NCBI RefSeq assembly: GCF_000332335.1 | Contig: NZ_KB235948.1 | Span: forward strand, 2,465,150-2,513,823 | Length of the DNA: 48,674 nt | Direction of reading: 5' to 3' | Source: Kamptonema formosum PCC 10802 | GTDB lineage: Bacteria; Cyanobacteriota; Cyanobacteriia; Cyanobacteriales; Oscillatoriaceae | Shown: piece by piece, positions 12,582 through 21,310 of the stretch | How positions within the stretch are numbered: position 1 is the stretch's first letter | Layout: every line of letters starts with the position of its first letter | Translations under genes and position numbers: made by a program | Notes under the pieces: generated by a model | Seen by the model: the letters and a program-made list of their open reading frames with translations, nothing else | Database searches by the model: none | What the model was told of the DNA's origin: nothing

Positions 12582-13744
12582 ACAAGTGTTGAATCTTAAC
12601 AATTCGACATAAAAAAAGCGCCCAAAACGTGCTATGATTTGGGCTACGGTCAAATCAATCCTGTTAATAACCTGTGCTCAACTCATTCTCTAAGATTGTC
12701 CAAAATCGTTTGGCTTCTTTGCCTAAAAATGATTATCCTGTCCTTAACACCCGCTTGTTTATGTCCATATGGTTGAGCTATGCAATGGATAAAAGCTTGA
12801 CCAGTATGAGAGATATATTCAAGCGACTAAATGGAACTGGCTATGAGCTAGATATTTCAACTTTCTCCAAAGCTAATGCGTCCAGAAGTCAAGAGCCATT
12901 TCTGAGACTTTATCAACAACTTAATGAGGAAATTTGCCGTCAAAAAAGCCTTCAAAAATATGAGCTGTGTCCTATTGATTCAACTGTCATTACTCTAACG
13001 AGTAAATTGCTATGGCTGCAAGAATACTACCAAGTCAAGCTTGTTAGCTCCTTAAATTTAACCACAGGAGTTCCAGAAGAAAACTTAATAAATTTTGGAT
13101 ACGACTCTGACTACAGATATGGAAAAGAGATGTTAGCTAGTTTGCCCCCAAACGGTGTAGGGGTAATGGATCGGGGCTTTTCTAGTTTAAAAAATTTACG
13201 GCTCGCCCAGCAGTCAAACAAGTATTTTGTCTTGCGCATACCTAACAACTACAAACTTCAATTTTCTGAAAATAAGGGGCAGTTTCTAGTTGGGACAGGC
13301 AAGGACTCAGGAATATATAGAGTTGTTAACTTTTGCGATCTTGAAAAGCGTGCTGAGTATAGATTGGCCACCTATTTGGAGCGGGCCGAAGTCTCCGATG
13401 AAGAGCTTATGGAAATCTACAAATATAGGTGGCACATAGAGTTGCTATGGAAGTTTCTTAAAATGCACCTTAAGTTGGATAAGCTGATTACTAAAAATGT
13501 AAATGGTATAGCTATACAAATTTATGTTTCGCTGATAGCTTACCTGATATTAAAGATAGTAGATATTCCTAAAGAATGGGGGACTACGCTACTAGATAAA
13601 CTCCGCTATCTTCAATGTTGTATGTGTCAAGAAATCAGCTATGTCCACTGGATAGAACGACTTCTCTCTGGCTAAGCATTTTTACTCAGGGCAGGATAAA
13701 TGTAAGCTAAAATGTAAAGTTTTGTGACAGAATTCAACACTTGT
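12582..13744 (+). mobile_element. IS4-type insertion sequence, 1163 bp
   Basis: Terminal inverted repeats begin ACAAGTGTTGAAT at both ends. Direct repeats GGTTCAAATCC (12571-12581 and 13745-13755) are an 11-bp target duplication, as typical of IS4-group elements. It carries one transposase gene. The element is complete and AT-richer than its surroundings, so the insertion is recent. The target is the T-loop consensus of a tRNA-like RNA. Confidence 0.92.
12674..13675 (+). CDS. IS4-family DDE transposase
   Basis: 333 residues from a GTG start. The catalytic Asp regions are near PIDSTVI (about residue 99) and GVMDRGF (about residue 166). The IS4 signature Y-x2-R-x3-E-x6-K appears as YKYRWHIELLWKFLKMHLKLDK near residues 250-270. 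The length and layout fit a functional IS4-type transposase. A TATGAT box near 12633 may be its promoter. Base composition is clearly lower in G+C than in neighbouring genes. Confidence 0.92.
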   Translation: MLNSFSKIVQNRLASLPKNDYPVLNTRLFMSIWLSYAMDKSLTSMRDIFKRLNGTGYELDISTFSKANASRSQEPFLRLYQQLNEEICRQKSLQKYELCPIDSTVITLTSKLLWLQEYYQVKLVSSLNLTTGVPEENLINFGYDSDYRYGKEMLASLPPNGVGVMDRGFSSLKNLRLAQQSNKYFVLRIPNNYKLQFSENKGQFLVGTGKDSGIYRVVNFCDLEKRAEYRLATYLERAEVSDEELMEIYKYRWHIELLWKFLKMHLKLDKLITKNVNGIAIQIYVSLIAYLILKIVDIPKEWGTTLLDKLRYLQCCMCQEISYVHWIERLLSG

Positions 13745-13852
13745 GGTTCAAATCCCGTGTGTGACCAAACAGCTTTCTCGACTTGCGCGCAGTGACTTTC
13801 ACTCCTATAATAAATAGACGGCTGTCTGGATGTTCGCCTAAAAAGTTTCTGT

Positions 13853-13933
13853 CCCGCGCCCCGATACGCCAAGCCACTCCTGGCTGAAAACCAGATTACA
13901 AAAACGTGACCGGCTTGGCTTTTCTTGCGCGGG
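13853..13933 (+). ncRNA. Yr5: short Y RNA with an anticodon-arm-like hairpin
   Basis: Lower stem CCCGCG/CGCGGG, internal loop CCCCGATAC opposite TTTTCTTG, upper stem GCCAAGCC/GGCTTGGC (8 perfect pairs). The apical part contains CTGG-CTGAAAA-CCAG, like a tRNA-Phe (GAA) anticodon arm, without D, T or acceptor elements. The 3' motif is CTTG instead of ACTTG, and it lacks the GCTTACATAC segment of the others. A TATAAT at 13806-13811 could be a local promoter. Confidence 0.75.
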
Positions 13934-13963
13934 TCACCCATTATTCCCACTCGTTGAAATTTC

Positions 13964-14100
13964 CACTTCGCGCCCTAACCGAGAAAGCTTACATACTGGC
14001 GGAACTGGCACACGCTACAGACTCGAAATCTGTTGCCCGCAAGGGCTTGTGGGTTCAACTCCCACGTATACTCAACAGCTTTCTCAACTTGCGCGAAGTG
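13964..14100 (+). ncRNA. Yr6: Y RNA with a tRNA-Ser-like (CGA) module in normal order
   Basis: Lower stem CACTTCGCG/CGCGAAGTG, internal loop CCCTAACC opposite AACTTG, upper stem GAGAAAGCT/AGCTTTCTC (all perfect), then TACATAC. The module has D stem GCG/CGC, anticodon arm ACAGA-CTCGAAA-TCTGT (CGA), class II variable arm GCCC-GCAA-GGGC and T arm GTGGG-TTCAACT-CCCAC. The acceptor is reduced to about four pairs (ATAC/GTAT) merging into the Ro stem. It ends 20 nt before the next ORF. Confidence 0.85.
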
Positions 14101-14120
14101 CCATTAAATATGGTGAAAGA

Positions 14121-14831
14121 ATGAGCGAACACCGTCTCAATGAAATTGTGATTGAGCGCCCCCGTCATAATAAACGAAATAAGATAAGCTTGAAACAGGT
14201 GACGGGATACAAAAAAAACCTGCAAAAGCTCACCGAAGAGGCGAGTGAAGATGGATTGCTGCGCCCTTATCTGATAAAGAGAAGGCAGCCCATCATCTTC
14301 TCAGATCATCTGGGTCCCTTGCGCCGGTTGCTGCGTTCTAAGGTGGGGCAGCCTTGGGACGATGTTTACAGCGAACTGTGCCGGCGTCTCGACAGGAATA
14401 CCGTAACTGGGCAACACGTCATTTCGCATCTATGGGATTATGTGGAGCGACATGTTGTGTTCATTGATGGGGTGCCTTACGCTAAAAGCAACTTAAACTA
14501 TCCGTTAAGTATATGGCGGAGATTGCGCCTTTACGTTCACCCCGAAACGGGTATTCTCTGCTTAGCGACAACCGCACCGGCAGATCCTCCGAAAAAGCCA
14601 GACGATCTAGTCATCATAGACAGCTATCATCAATACCGCAAGCTGGATGGGGTGTGGTATTTTATCACATTCCAAGAGCGGCAGGCAGGAGCGCCAGTTA
14701 GAAAGCGGAAAAACACTGCCGGTGCTGAGCCAGCTTGGGATGATTGGTACAGTCAAATTTACCAGATCGTCAAACGCCAGTGCGGCAAGAAGGAAATTAA
14801 ATCCATTCTAAAGCGACTGGCTGAAACTTAA
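14121..14831 (+). CDS. Unknown protein of the Y-RNA island, 236 aa
   Basis: Starts at ATG 14121 (MSEHRLNEIVIERPRHNKRNK); the longer frame would run through Yr6 and is not credible. The N-terminus is very basic. A central block DHLGPLRRLLRSKVGQPWDDVYSELCRRLDRNTVTGQHVISHLWDYV is highly patterned and resembles uncharacterised bacterial proteins, but I cannot name a family. The basic C-terminus contains KRQCGKKEIKSILKRL. Its position between Y RNAs and before Ro60 suggests RNA binding or Y-RNA maturation; this is inference only. Confidence 0.7.
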   Translation: MSEHRLNEIVIERPRHNKRNKISLKQVTGYKKNLQKLTEEASEDGLLRPYLIKRRQPIIFSDHLGPLRRLLRSKVGQPWDDVYSELCRRLDRNTVTGQHVISHLWDYVERHVVFIDGVPYAKSNLNYPLSIWRRLRLYVHPETGILCLATTAPADPPKKPDDLVIIDSYHQYRKLDGVWYFITFQERQAGAPVRKRKNTAGAEPAWDDWYSQIYQIVKRQCGKKEIKSILKRLAET

Positions 14832-14928
14832 GGCGTTCACTTCTGCCCCTTACCGTTCCCGAATAGGCGGCTTGGGGTGGTGTGCTTCGCCAGAACGGAA
14901 AAGAACGGAAAGTTTCTCTGACTTAAGC

Positions 14929-14934
14929 TATAAT
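14929..14934 (+). promoter_or_regulatory. -10 box of Yr7
   Basis: TATAAT ends 10 nt before the first paired base of Yr7 (14944), giving a start site that matches the RNA's 5' end. No strong -35 box is seen. A similar TATAAT precedes Yr8. Confidence 0.6.
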
Positions 14935-14943
14935 AGCAGTTGT

Positions 14944-16522
<1,579 letters not shown>

Positions 16523-16591
16523 TGGCGCACTGTCAAACCGGCGCTTACCAACCTTACAGAACTATAGGGTTCCTATTTGAGTTCTTAAAGC

Positions 16592-16626
16592 GTAGAAACC
16601 CGGTTTCTTTAAGAAACCGGGTTTCT
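16592..16626. repeat. AGAAACCCGGTTTCT palindrome pair after rsr
   Basis: Two facing copies around TTTAAG give a strong hairpin downstream of rsr. It belongs to the dispersed family, so any terminator role is incidental. Confidence 0.85.
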
Positions 16627-16787
16627 GGCACCCTCAACTCCAGACCTCCTTTAAAGGAGTCCAGTATGTTCCACTTTCTTCTACTCAGTCATCAGTCGTG
16701 TCTGGGAATGCTTTCTGACTGGCCAAGTAGCATTTATCCCCGCACTCACATAAGTAAGGGAAATGTTATAACTTCCCGCTATCTCAA

Positions 16788-17129
16788 TCACTTTTCGGTA
16801 TAAGTATAAGAGCCTAATTCGCAAAGATTGAGTTTGCGTTCATCCACCTTCGAGCCATCAGCGAAAACACCTAAGATGTCATAAGTGCAAGTGGTCTTGC
16901 CATCGGCAATTGTCACAGTCCCAGACTCTCCCGGTCTGACAACTTCTCCCTTGAGGAGGTTCTCACCCCAGTTGTCTTGATCGGTAGACTCCACGTAAAA
17001 CTCTATCAGGTTACTGGCAGTCTCGTTTTTGAGTTTAAACTCAAGATCCTCAGCTTTGGCGCTGCCGACGGTCAGTGCAACGATGGGCAGGGACAGGACT
17101 GCAGCCACGGCGATGTTACGAAATGATTT
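16788..17129 (-). CDS. Exported small protein of unknown function
   Basis: About 113 residues from ATG 17129 or 17138 (MFQKSFRNIAVAAVLSLPIVALTVGSAKAED). There is a clear Sec signal peptide with AKA-ED cleavage. The mature part (LEFKLKNETASNLIEFYVESTDQDNWGENLL..GESGTVTIADGKTTCTYDIL) is a small beta-rich domain with two Cys, like cyanobacterial periplasmic or argonaute-unrelated 'spectral' small proteins, but I cannot assign a family. It runs against the island genes and interrupts their series, so it is probably unrelated. No gene is seen in 17154-17680. Confidence 0.75.
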   Translation of the reverse strand, partial: KSFRNIAVAAVLSLPIVALTVGSAKAEDLEFKLKNETASNLIEFYVESTDQDNWGENLLKGEVVRPGESGTVTIADGKTTCTYDILGVFADGSKVDERKLNLCELGSYTYTEK

Positions 17130-17524
17130 TTGAAACATGAGAGGTATCCACAATAAGCTGTTTACATGAAGGATTGAAGCCTTGGACTTCGTTAGGCGTT
17201 CAGATCTTCAGAAAAATATAACCTCAGATAGAGGTATTTGTCAACCGGCTGTGTCAATCTGCTGTGGAGATGAGGCCCACTTCGGCATTCCCACCGGCAT
17301 TCCCACGCCTTCGCGCCGGCTGGGCTAAGCGGCCATTTATAAAGAAAAAGTGAAGTCAGAAGAAACCGGGTTTCTTAGGCTGGGTCAGCGGTCTGTGGGG
17401 GCGGGTTTACAAATAATCTTAACTTCCCACAGACATCTTGGGTGAACCCGCCCTTACAACTTCAGCAAAATTACCGATTTTTGGCCACTTCGCTGCCTTC
17501 ACAATTACTTTATAAACCCGCTCT

Positions 17525-17627
17525 AAAGCCCAACTGCGAACCTTTGGGCTTTAGCCCAACTGCGAACCTTTGGGCTTTAGCCCAACTGCGAACCTTTGGG
17601 CTTTAGCCCAACTACTAACCTTTGGGC
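17525..17627. repeat. Tandem GGGCTTTAGCCC repeat, four units
   Basis: Four copies of CCTTTGGGCTTTAGCCCAAC with ACTGCGAA spacers, inverted relative to the units at 1-92. It lies upstream of the Yr8 promoter. Confidence 0.9.
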
Positions 17628-17669
17628 TAAAGTAAAAATCTAAATGTAGCTAAAATTGTTGTACAGCGA

Positions 17670-17675
17670 TATAAT
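17670..17675 (+). promoter_or_regulatory. -10 box of Yr8
   Basis: TATAAT 5 nt before the first paired base of Yr8 (17681), so Yr8 probably starts a new transcript. TTGTTG (17656-17661) is closer than an ideal -35 box. Confidence 0.6.
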
Positions 17676-17680
17676 AGAAA

Positions 17681-17892
17681 CAGCGTGCCCCGACAGCCAG
17701 AGCTTACATGCTTAGTACGAGAGGAAGAGTACCGTCGCCCCGACATCGTTGGGGCGGGGGGCGTGAAGGGAGGGAGGCGCGATGAACCCGGGAGGTAGGC
17801 TTAGTTGTGGCCATCCTTTAAAGAGTGTTGTTGACTCACCGGCGGAGTTCCTCCCAAGCGAAGAACGCACTGCTCTGGCGACTTGTACGCTG
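17681..17892 (+). ncRNA. Yr8: 212-nt Y RNA carrying sarcin-ricin-loop and GTPase-centre mimics
   Basis: Lower stem CAGCGTG/TACGCTG, internal loop CCCCGACAG opposite CGACTTG, upper stem CCAGAGC/GCTCTGG, then TTACATGC: the Ro-type stem seen in Yr1-Yr7. The central domain begins with AGTACGAGAGGA (17714-17725), identical to the universal 23S sarcin-ricin loop, closed by TGCTT/GAGTA pairs. After a hairpin CGCCCCGAC/GTTGGGGCG (17736-17756), positions 17787-17842 match the 23S GTPase-associated centre (E. coli 1051-1108), including CATCCTTTAAAGAGTG. The closing pairs are CCGG/CCGG where 23S has CCAG/CUGG, a compensated change. The tip residues equivalent to A1095-A1096 are changed. It ends in TCTTTTAAT, about 50 nt before kptA. 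Confidence 0.82.
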
Positions 17893-17941
17893 TCTTTTAA
17901 TAAAAATTAGCGAGCCGGCAACTTTAACTGAGTTTGGTGAG

Positions 17942-18496
17942 ATGAGCAGTGATTATCGCCTAGTTAAAATCAGCAAATATCTCAGCAAGCATCTCCGCCA
18001 CACTCCGGAGCGAATTGGGCTGGAACTGGCTCCTGGCGGCTGGGTTTCTGTAGACAAACTCCTGGCGGCTTGTGCGAAACATTCCTTTCCCCTCAGCCGT
18101 ACCGAACTCAATGAAGTTGTCGCCCGCAATGACAAAAAGCGCTTTTCTTTCGACCCCACCGGCACCCTGATTCGCGCTAACCAAGGCCACAGCGTAGAAG
18201 TGGATTTGCACTTAGAGCCCGCCACTCCCCCAGACATACTGTACCACGGGACAGGCCACGGTGCGGTCGAGTCAATTCTGCGCGAGGGGCTGCGCAAAAT
18301 GTCGCGCCACCACGTCCATCTGTCGGCGGATATTGCCACAGCGCGAAATGTCGGCAAACGTCACGGGTTCCCAGCAGTCTTTGTTGTCGATGCCGCCGGA
18401 ATGTGCGAAACTGGACATACCTTCTACTGTTCCGACAATGGGGTGTGGCTGGTGGAGTTCGTTCCGCCGGCATATCTGGCACTACAGCAGAACTGA
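17942..18496 (+). CDS. kptA: RNA 2'-phosphotransferase (KptA/Tpt1)
   Basis: 184 residues from ATG 17942. The enzyme removes a 2'-phosphate from an RNA splice or repair junction using NAD+, giving ADP-ribose 1'',2''-cyclic phosphate. Conserved residues are visible: Arg19-His20 (SKHLRHTPERIGL), Arg67 (NDKKRFSFD), LYHGTGHGAVESILREGL and VHLSADIATARNVGKRHG with Arg140. The length equals that of E. coli KptA. It lies between Yr8 and an AAA ATPase gene with only 4 nt to the latter, so they form an operon. No ligase (RtcB, T4 Rnl) is in the window. Confidence 0.93.
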   Translation: MSSDYRLVKISKYLSKHLRHTPERIGLELAPGGWVSVDKLLAACAKHSFPLSRTELNEVVARNDKKRFSFDPTGTLIRANQGHSVEVDLHLEPATPPDILYHGTGHGAVESILREGLRKMSRHHVHLSADIATARNVGKRHGFPAVFVVDAAGMCETGHTFYCSDNGVWLVEFVPPAYLALQQN

Positions 18497-18500
18497 AACT

Positions 18501-19703
18501 ATGGATCAACGATACTTTGACAATTTCCAGGACCCTCTCATGTACAAAAAAACCAAAGATCAGGACTTGCTAGGAGCCGGTTGGCAGCCCTTGTACCGAG
18601 AGCTGGACTGGGGGTATCTCTGGCAGCTTGTGTCTAAAGATCCGTGGCAGCTAAGTAAAAAGACTATAAACCTAACCAGTTACATGGCTGACGCTCTCGG
18701 TCGCAAGGACTTTGCTTGGTGGGCCAATGTAGTGAATGTTTTCTCGGATTATACCAGAAGTAACATAGATGAGTTTTGGGATTACATCACCCCGGAACTT
18801 CCAGGCCCAGACGAGCGTTACAAAGACGTTCTGAGTGCGGAAACGCCGGTCAGTCTTGCCGTCAGCCGCGACCGCATTCCCCTGGATTGCGCTCTGGAGC
18901 GGCTTCTGGAAATTACAGTTCTCAAAGCGGTGGAATTATTGGGGCGTCCGGATATCATTACCCAGTGCTTCGACGGGCGAACTTTTTATTACCCCACAGA
19001 CAAATTTGTTGACTGGAAACGTCTCAAAAACATCGGCACCATTTTGGCCTACTGGTCAAAGCACGACACTTGGCTGGAAATCTCTGGCTGGCAGAAGCGC
19101 CGGTACACCCTGATTTCCCAAGATTTAGCGCCCCTGGTTAACAAAGCGACATACAATCTGGCGGTGATGATCAGCGGGTATCAGAATCGGATCGGACAGA
19201 TTCACAGTCAGTTTCCGATTCGGACTTTCCCTGCCGGCATCCAAAACTTTACTGATGCAGTGCAGCAGGAAATTTTCGACCAAAACCGGCTGGCGGTGCT
19301 CGTGCACGGAGAGCCGGGGACAGGCAAAACGGCTTGGACGCAAGCCGTGGCAAAAGAAATTCTCGCGCCTCTGGGGTATGTAATTTTTATCCTCGACCAC
19401 GATTCGGCTGAAAATTTTGTGCCGCCCAGTTATTTGGAGCGGATTTGCCTGATCATTAATGAAGCCGATAACTTGGCTCAAGACCGCTCTAGCGAAGCTG
19501 CCCAGTACAGCAACAAAACTGAACGCATTCTCAGTTTGCTGGATGGGACTCTGTACCAGAGTGTGATTGATGAATCTGGGATTCAGGCACAGCAGCGCCT
19601 TGTCGTTTTGCTGACTTGCAATACGACTGAACGATTAGATCCAGCTGTTTTGCGCAAAGGCAGGGTGGATTTGATGTGTGAGTTTACAACCCGACTGGTA
19701 TAG
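18501..19703 (+). CDS. AAA-family ATPase linked to kptA
   Basis: 400 residues. The N-terminal 240 residues are Trp- and Tyr-rich and match no family I know. The AAA module follows: Walker A GEPGTGKT (270-277), Walker B LIINEAD (317-323) with Asn where Asp is usual, sensor 1 LLTCNT (370-375), and GRVD with a likely Arg finger (387-390). Such proteins remodel a protein or RNP partner. The tight spacing with kptA suggests a joint role in RNA repair or RNP handling. The Walker B Asn could slow hydrolysis, although the following Glu is kept. Confidence 0.85.
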   Translation: MDQRYFDNFQDPLMYKKTKDQDLLGAGWQPLYRELDWGYLWQLVSKDPWQLSKKTINLTSYMADALGRKDFAWWANVVNVFSDYTRSNIDEFWDYITPELPGPDERYKDVLSAETPVSLAVSRDRIPLDCALERLLEITVLKAVELLGRPDIITQCFDGRTFYYPTDKFVDWKRLKNIGTILAYWSKHDTWLEISGWQKRRYTLISQDLAPLVNKATYNLAVMISGYQNRIGQIHSQFPIRTFPAGIQNFTDAVQQEIFDQNRLAVLVHGEPGTGKTAWTQAVAKEILAPLGYVIFILDHDSAENFVPPSYLERICLIINEADNLAQDRSSEAAQYSNKTERILSLLDGTLYQSVIDESGIQAQQRLVVLLTCNTTERLDPAVLRKGRVDLMCEFTTRLV

Positions 19704-19779
19704 AATTTTTGGCGCAGGCTTGCAGAGAGGTTGGCCATAGGAACAGGTGTCAGGTGTTCCGTGTCGTTCAGGGTGCGGC

Positions 19780-19963
19780 AGCCCTTGAGAGCCGGCTATA
19801 AACTAGAGCCTCTCAGCCGTTCGCCCCGGCAAGAATTGCTATAAGCGAGGGCGCAGCGCAGCGGTGGCTCTTCCCACAGGGTCGGGGACATCCTGGGGTG
19901 TTTCGGGGGAGAAAGACAGTGCGAAATCTGGGCAAGCCACGGGGGCGCACCCGTGGTTTTTTC
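19780..19963 (+). ncRNA. Candidate small RNA ending at an intrinsic terminator
   Basis: The stretch has no convincing ORF but is G-rich and structured. It ends in CCACGGG..CCCGTGG followed by six Ts (19937-19962), a clear intrinsic terminator. A CTATAAAC box lies near 19795. It could be the 3' end of the kptA-AAA transcript or a separate RNA. It lacks the Y-RNA motifs CCCYRA and ACTTG. The rest of the spacer (19964-20506) shows only a TATAAT at about 20470 ahead of the next gene. Confidence 0.45.
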
Positions 19964-20506
19964 TGTTGGTGGCGAAGGGAGCCACCGGCTCCTGTTGCAG
20001 GCTCTACTGTTATGGCTGTGGGGTGTGGCCGGCGGACGCCCAGCGGCCATACCACAAGACGAATCAATTAAAAGTTAAAAATTAAACCCTAAATCAGAGA
20101 ATTCAATAAAATTGGTTTTAAATATTGAAGAGTGCATTTTTATTCCTCTGGTGGGCACACTAGAGGAGGCGAGCCGGCGCTTGTGGCGCGCTGGAGGACC
20201 CTTTCCGCAGATCCGCAGCCCCCTTCTCTGAGGGCAATCACTGAGGGCAATCGCCCCCGTCGCCCCTTCCCCTCCCGCGCGGGTGCCGGTGCATCTATAT
20301 CTACGAGTTTAAGGCTGAGCTCGCAGTCTGTCCGGGGCGCGACGCGAACGCCGGAGAGTCCGTTTGGCCCGCTTGCTGCCGGTGAGACGCCCTCGCACGC
20401 TACGCCCCCACCCGCCTCGACGCGGCTTGACGCCCAGACGAGATGGCCAATCCCAACTGGAAAGCGGCTATAATACTTAGCGCTCCTGACTGCAAGGATT
20501 TCTTCT

Positions 20507-21208
20507 ATGGATCAAGATTTTCCGAACCAACGCCTAGATAGATTTGGAGTCATCCCTTATACATTCTTAGAAGACTTTCGGTCAAAAGATCCAAGCACAA
20601 GACGCTATTTATTAAACTCAATGACTTTGTTTGCCAGTATATCTTCCGAGCAGCAGCACCAAATCTTAAATGATTTAATCCAGTCTGAGCTTCTCAATCT
20701 GGCCGCCCAGTCCAAAAAATATTTGCAGGATCGGATCGCAGACGCTTTCAATAAATTTTGTATTAGCAAAAATTTAGGAGAGAATGAGATTGCTGAATAC
20801 TGTTACAGCTATTACGTTTCTAGTGGCATTCTTCCTGATAATATGACAGCGGATTCATTGAAGAAATTGGGGGATTTTATTTTGGGAATAGAGCTGTTAA
20901 AATCCATATTTTTAATGAGCTTTGTCGAACAGCAACGGTTTTTTGAGTTGCAGGGAAACTATTCAAGTCAGGCAGTGCTATTTTACCGATACATAAAGCC
21001 AATACGCTCAAAGCTCATTAAGGAAAAAGTCGTAAATAGAGATATCATTGGCAACTATTATTATAGCAGGCCCTGGGTGAAAGAAATGGAATTAGTGGAT
21101 TATATTTTTGAGCTATTTAATTTAGAAAGTATCTTGTATTTGGGCCAGACAGCAAAAAATCTTACCTTTGAAAAGGAATATATCTACAAATCCCACGAAC
21201 CAGGCTAG
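20507..21208 (+). CDS. Hypothetical protein, 233 aa, AT-rich
   Basis: Almost entirely alpha-helical by inspection, soluble, with many Tyr and Leu (EIAEYCYSYYVSSGILPDN; FVEQQRFFELQGNYSSQAVLFYRYIKPI). I recognise no domain. Its base composition is much lower in G+C than the neighbouring island genes, suggesting separate acquisition. A TATAAT at about 20470 could drive it. Confidence 0.65.
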   Translation: MDQDFPNQRLDRFGVIPYTFLEDFRSKDPSTRRYLLNSMTLFASISSEQQHQILNDLIQSELLNLAAQSKKYLQDRIADAFNKFCISKNLGENEIAEYCYSYYVSSGILPDNMTADSLKKLGDFILGIELLKSIFLMSFVEQQRFFELQGNYSSQAVLFYRYIKPIRSKLIKEKVVNRDIIGNYYYSRPWVKEMELVDYIFELFNLESILYLGQTAKNLTFEKEYIYKSHEPG

Positions 21209-21310
21209 CACCCCACCGGCAGTAGAGCCGGCAGCTACCAGCAGGCGGGCGACTTGAGTCCTGAACGTGCCAGCTACCATCTAAAACATCAGTTCAGCAA
21301 GGTGAAAGCT

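Larger units (their letters stand above)
12495..13794 (+). ncRNA. Yr4: Y RNA with tRNA-Gly-like (TCC) module, split by an insertion sequence
   Basis: The 5' part (12495-12581) and 3' part (13756-13794) rejoin into a 126-nt RNA if the IS and one target copy are removed. Lower stem CACTTCGCG/CGCGCAGTG has one mismatch. Internal loop CCCTGACT faces GACTTG, and upper stem GAGGAAGCT/AGCTTTCTC has 9 bp. The module is in normal tRNA order: short acceptor CATAC/GTGTG, D arm GCTC-ATTGGCA-GAGC, anticodon arm TTACC-CTTCCAA-GGTAA, T arm ACGGG-TTCAAAT-CCCGT. The Ro stem takes the place of the outer acceptor. The insertion falls in the T arm and must abolish the RNA. Confidence 0.8.

Noticed and set aside
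12060-14100. Reading the AAGCTT..CTTGCGCG / CGCGCCC..GAAGCTT blocks as introns or MITEs interrupting ordinary tRNAs
   Set aside because: The paired ends enclose each tRNA-like module instead of lying inside it, and the acceptor strands pair only in permuted order. A Ro-type stem with CCCYRA/ACTTG fits all eight cases.
17825-17941. Upstream extension of the kptA reading frame
   Set aside because: It would run through the 3' strand of the Yr8 stem; the ATG at 17942 gives the usual KptA length.
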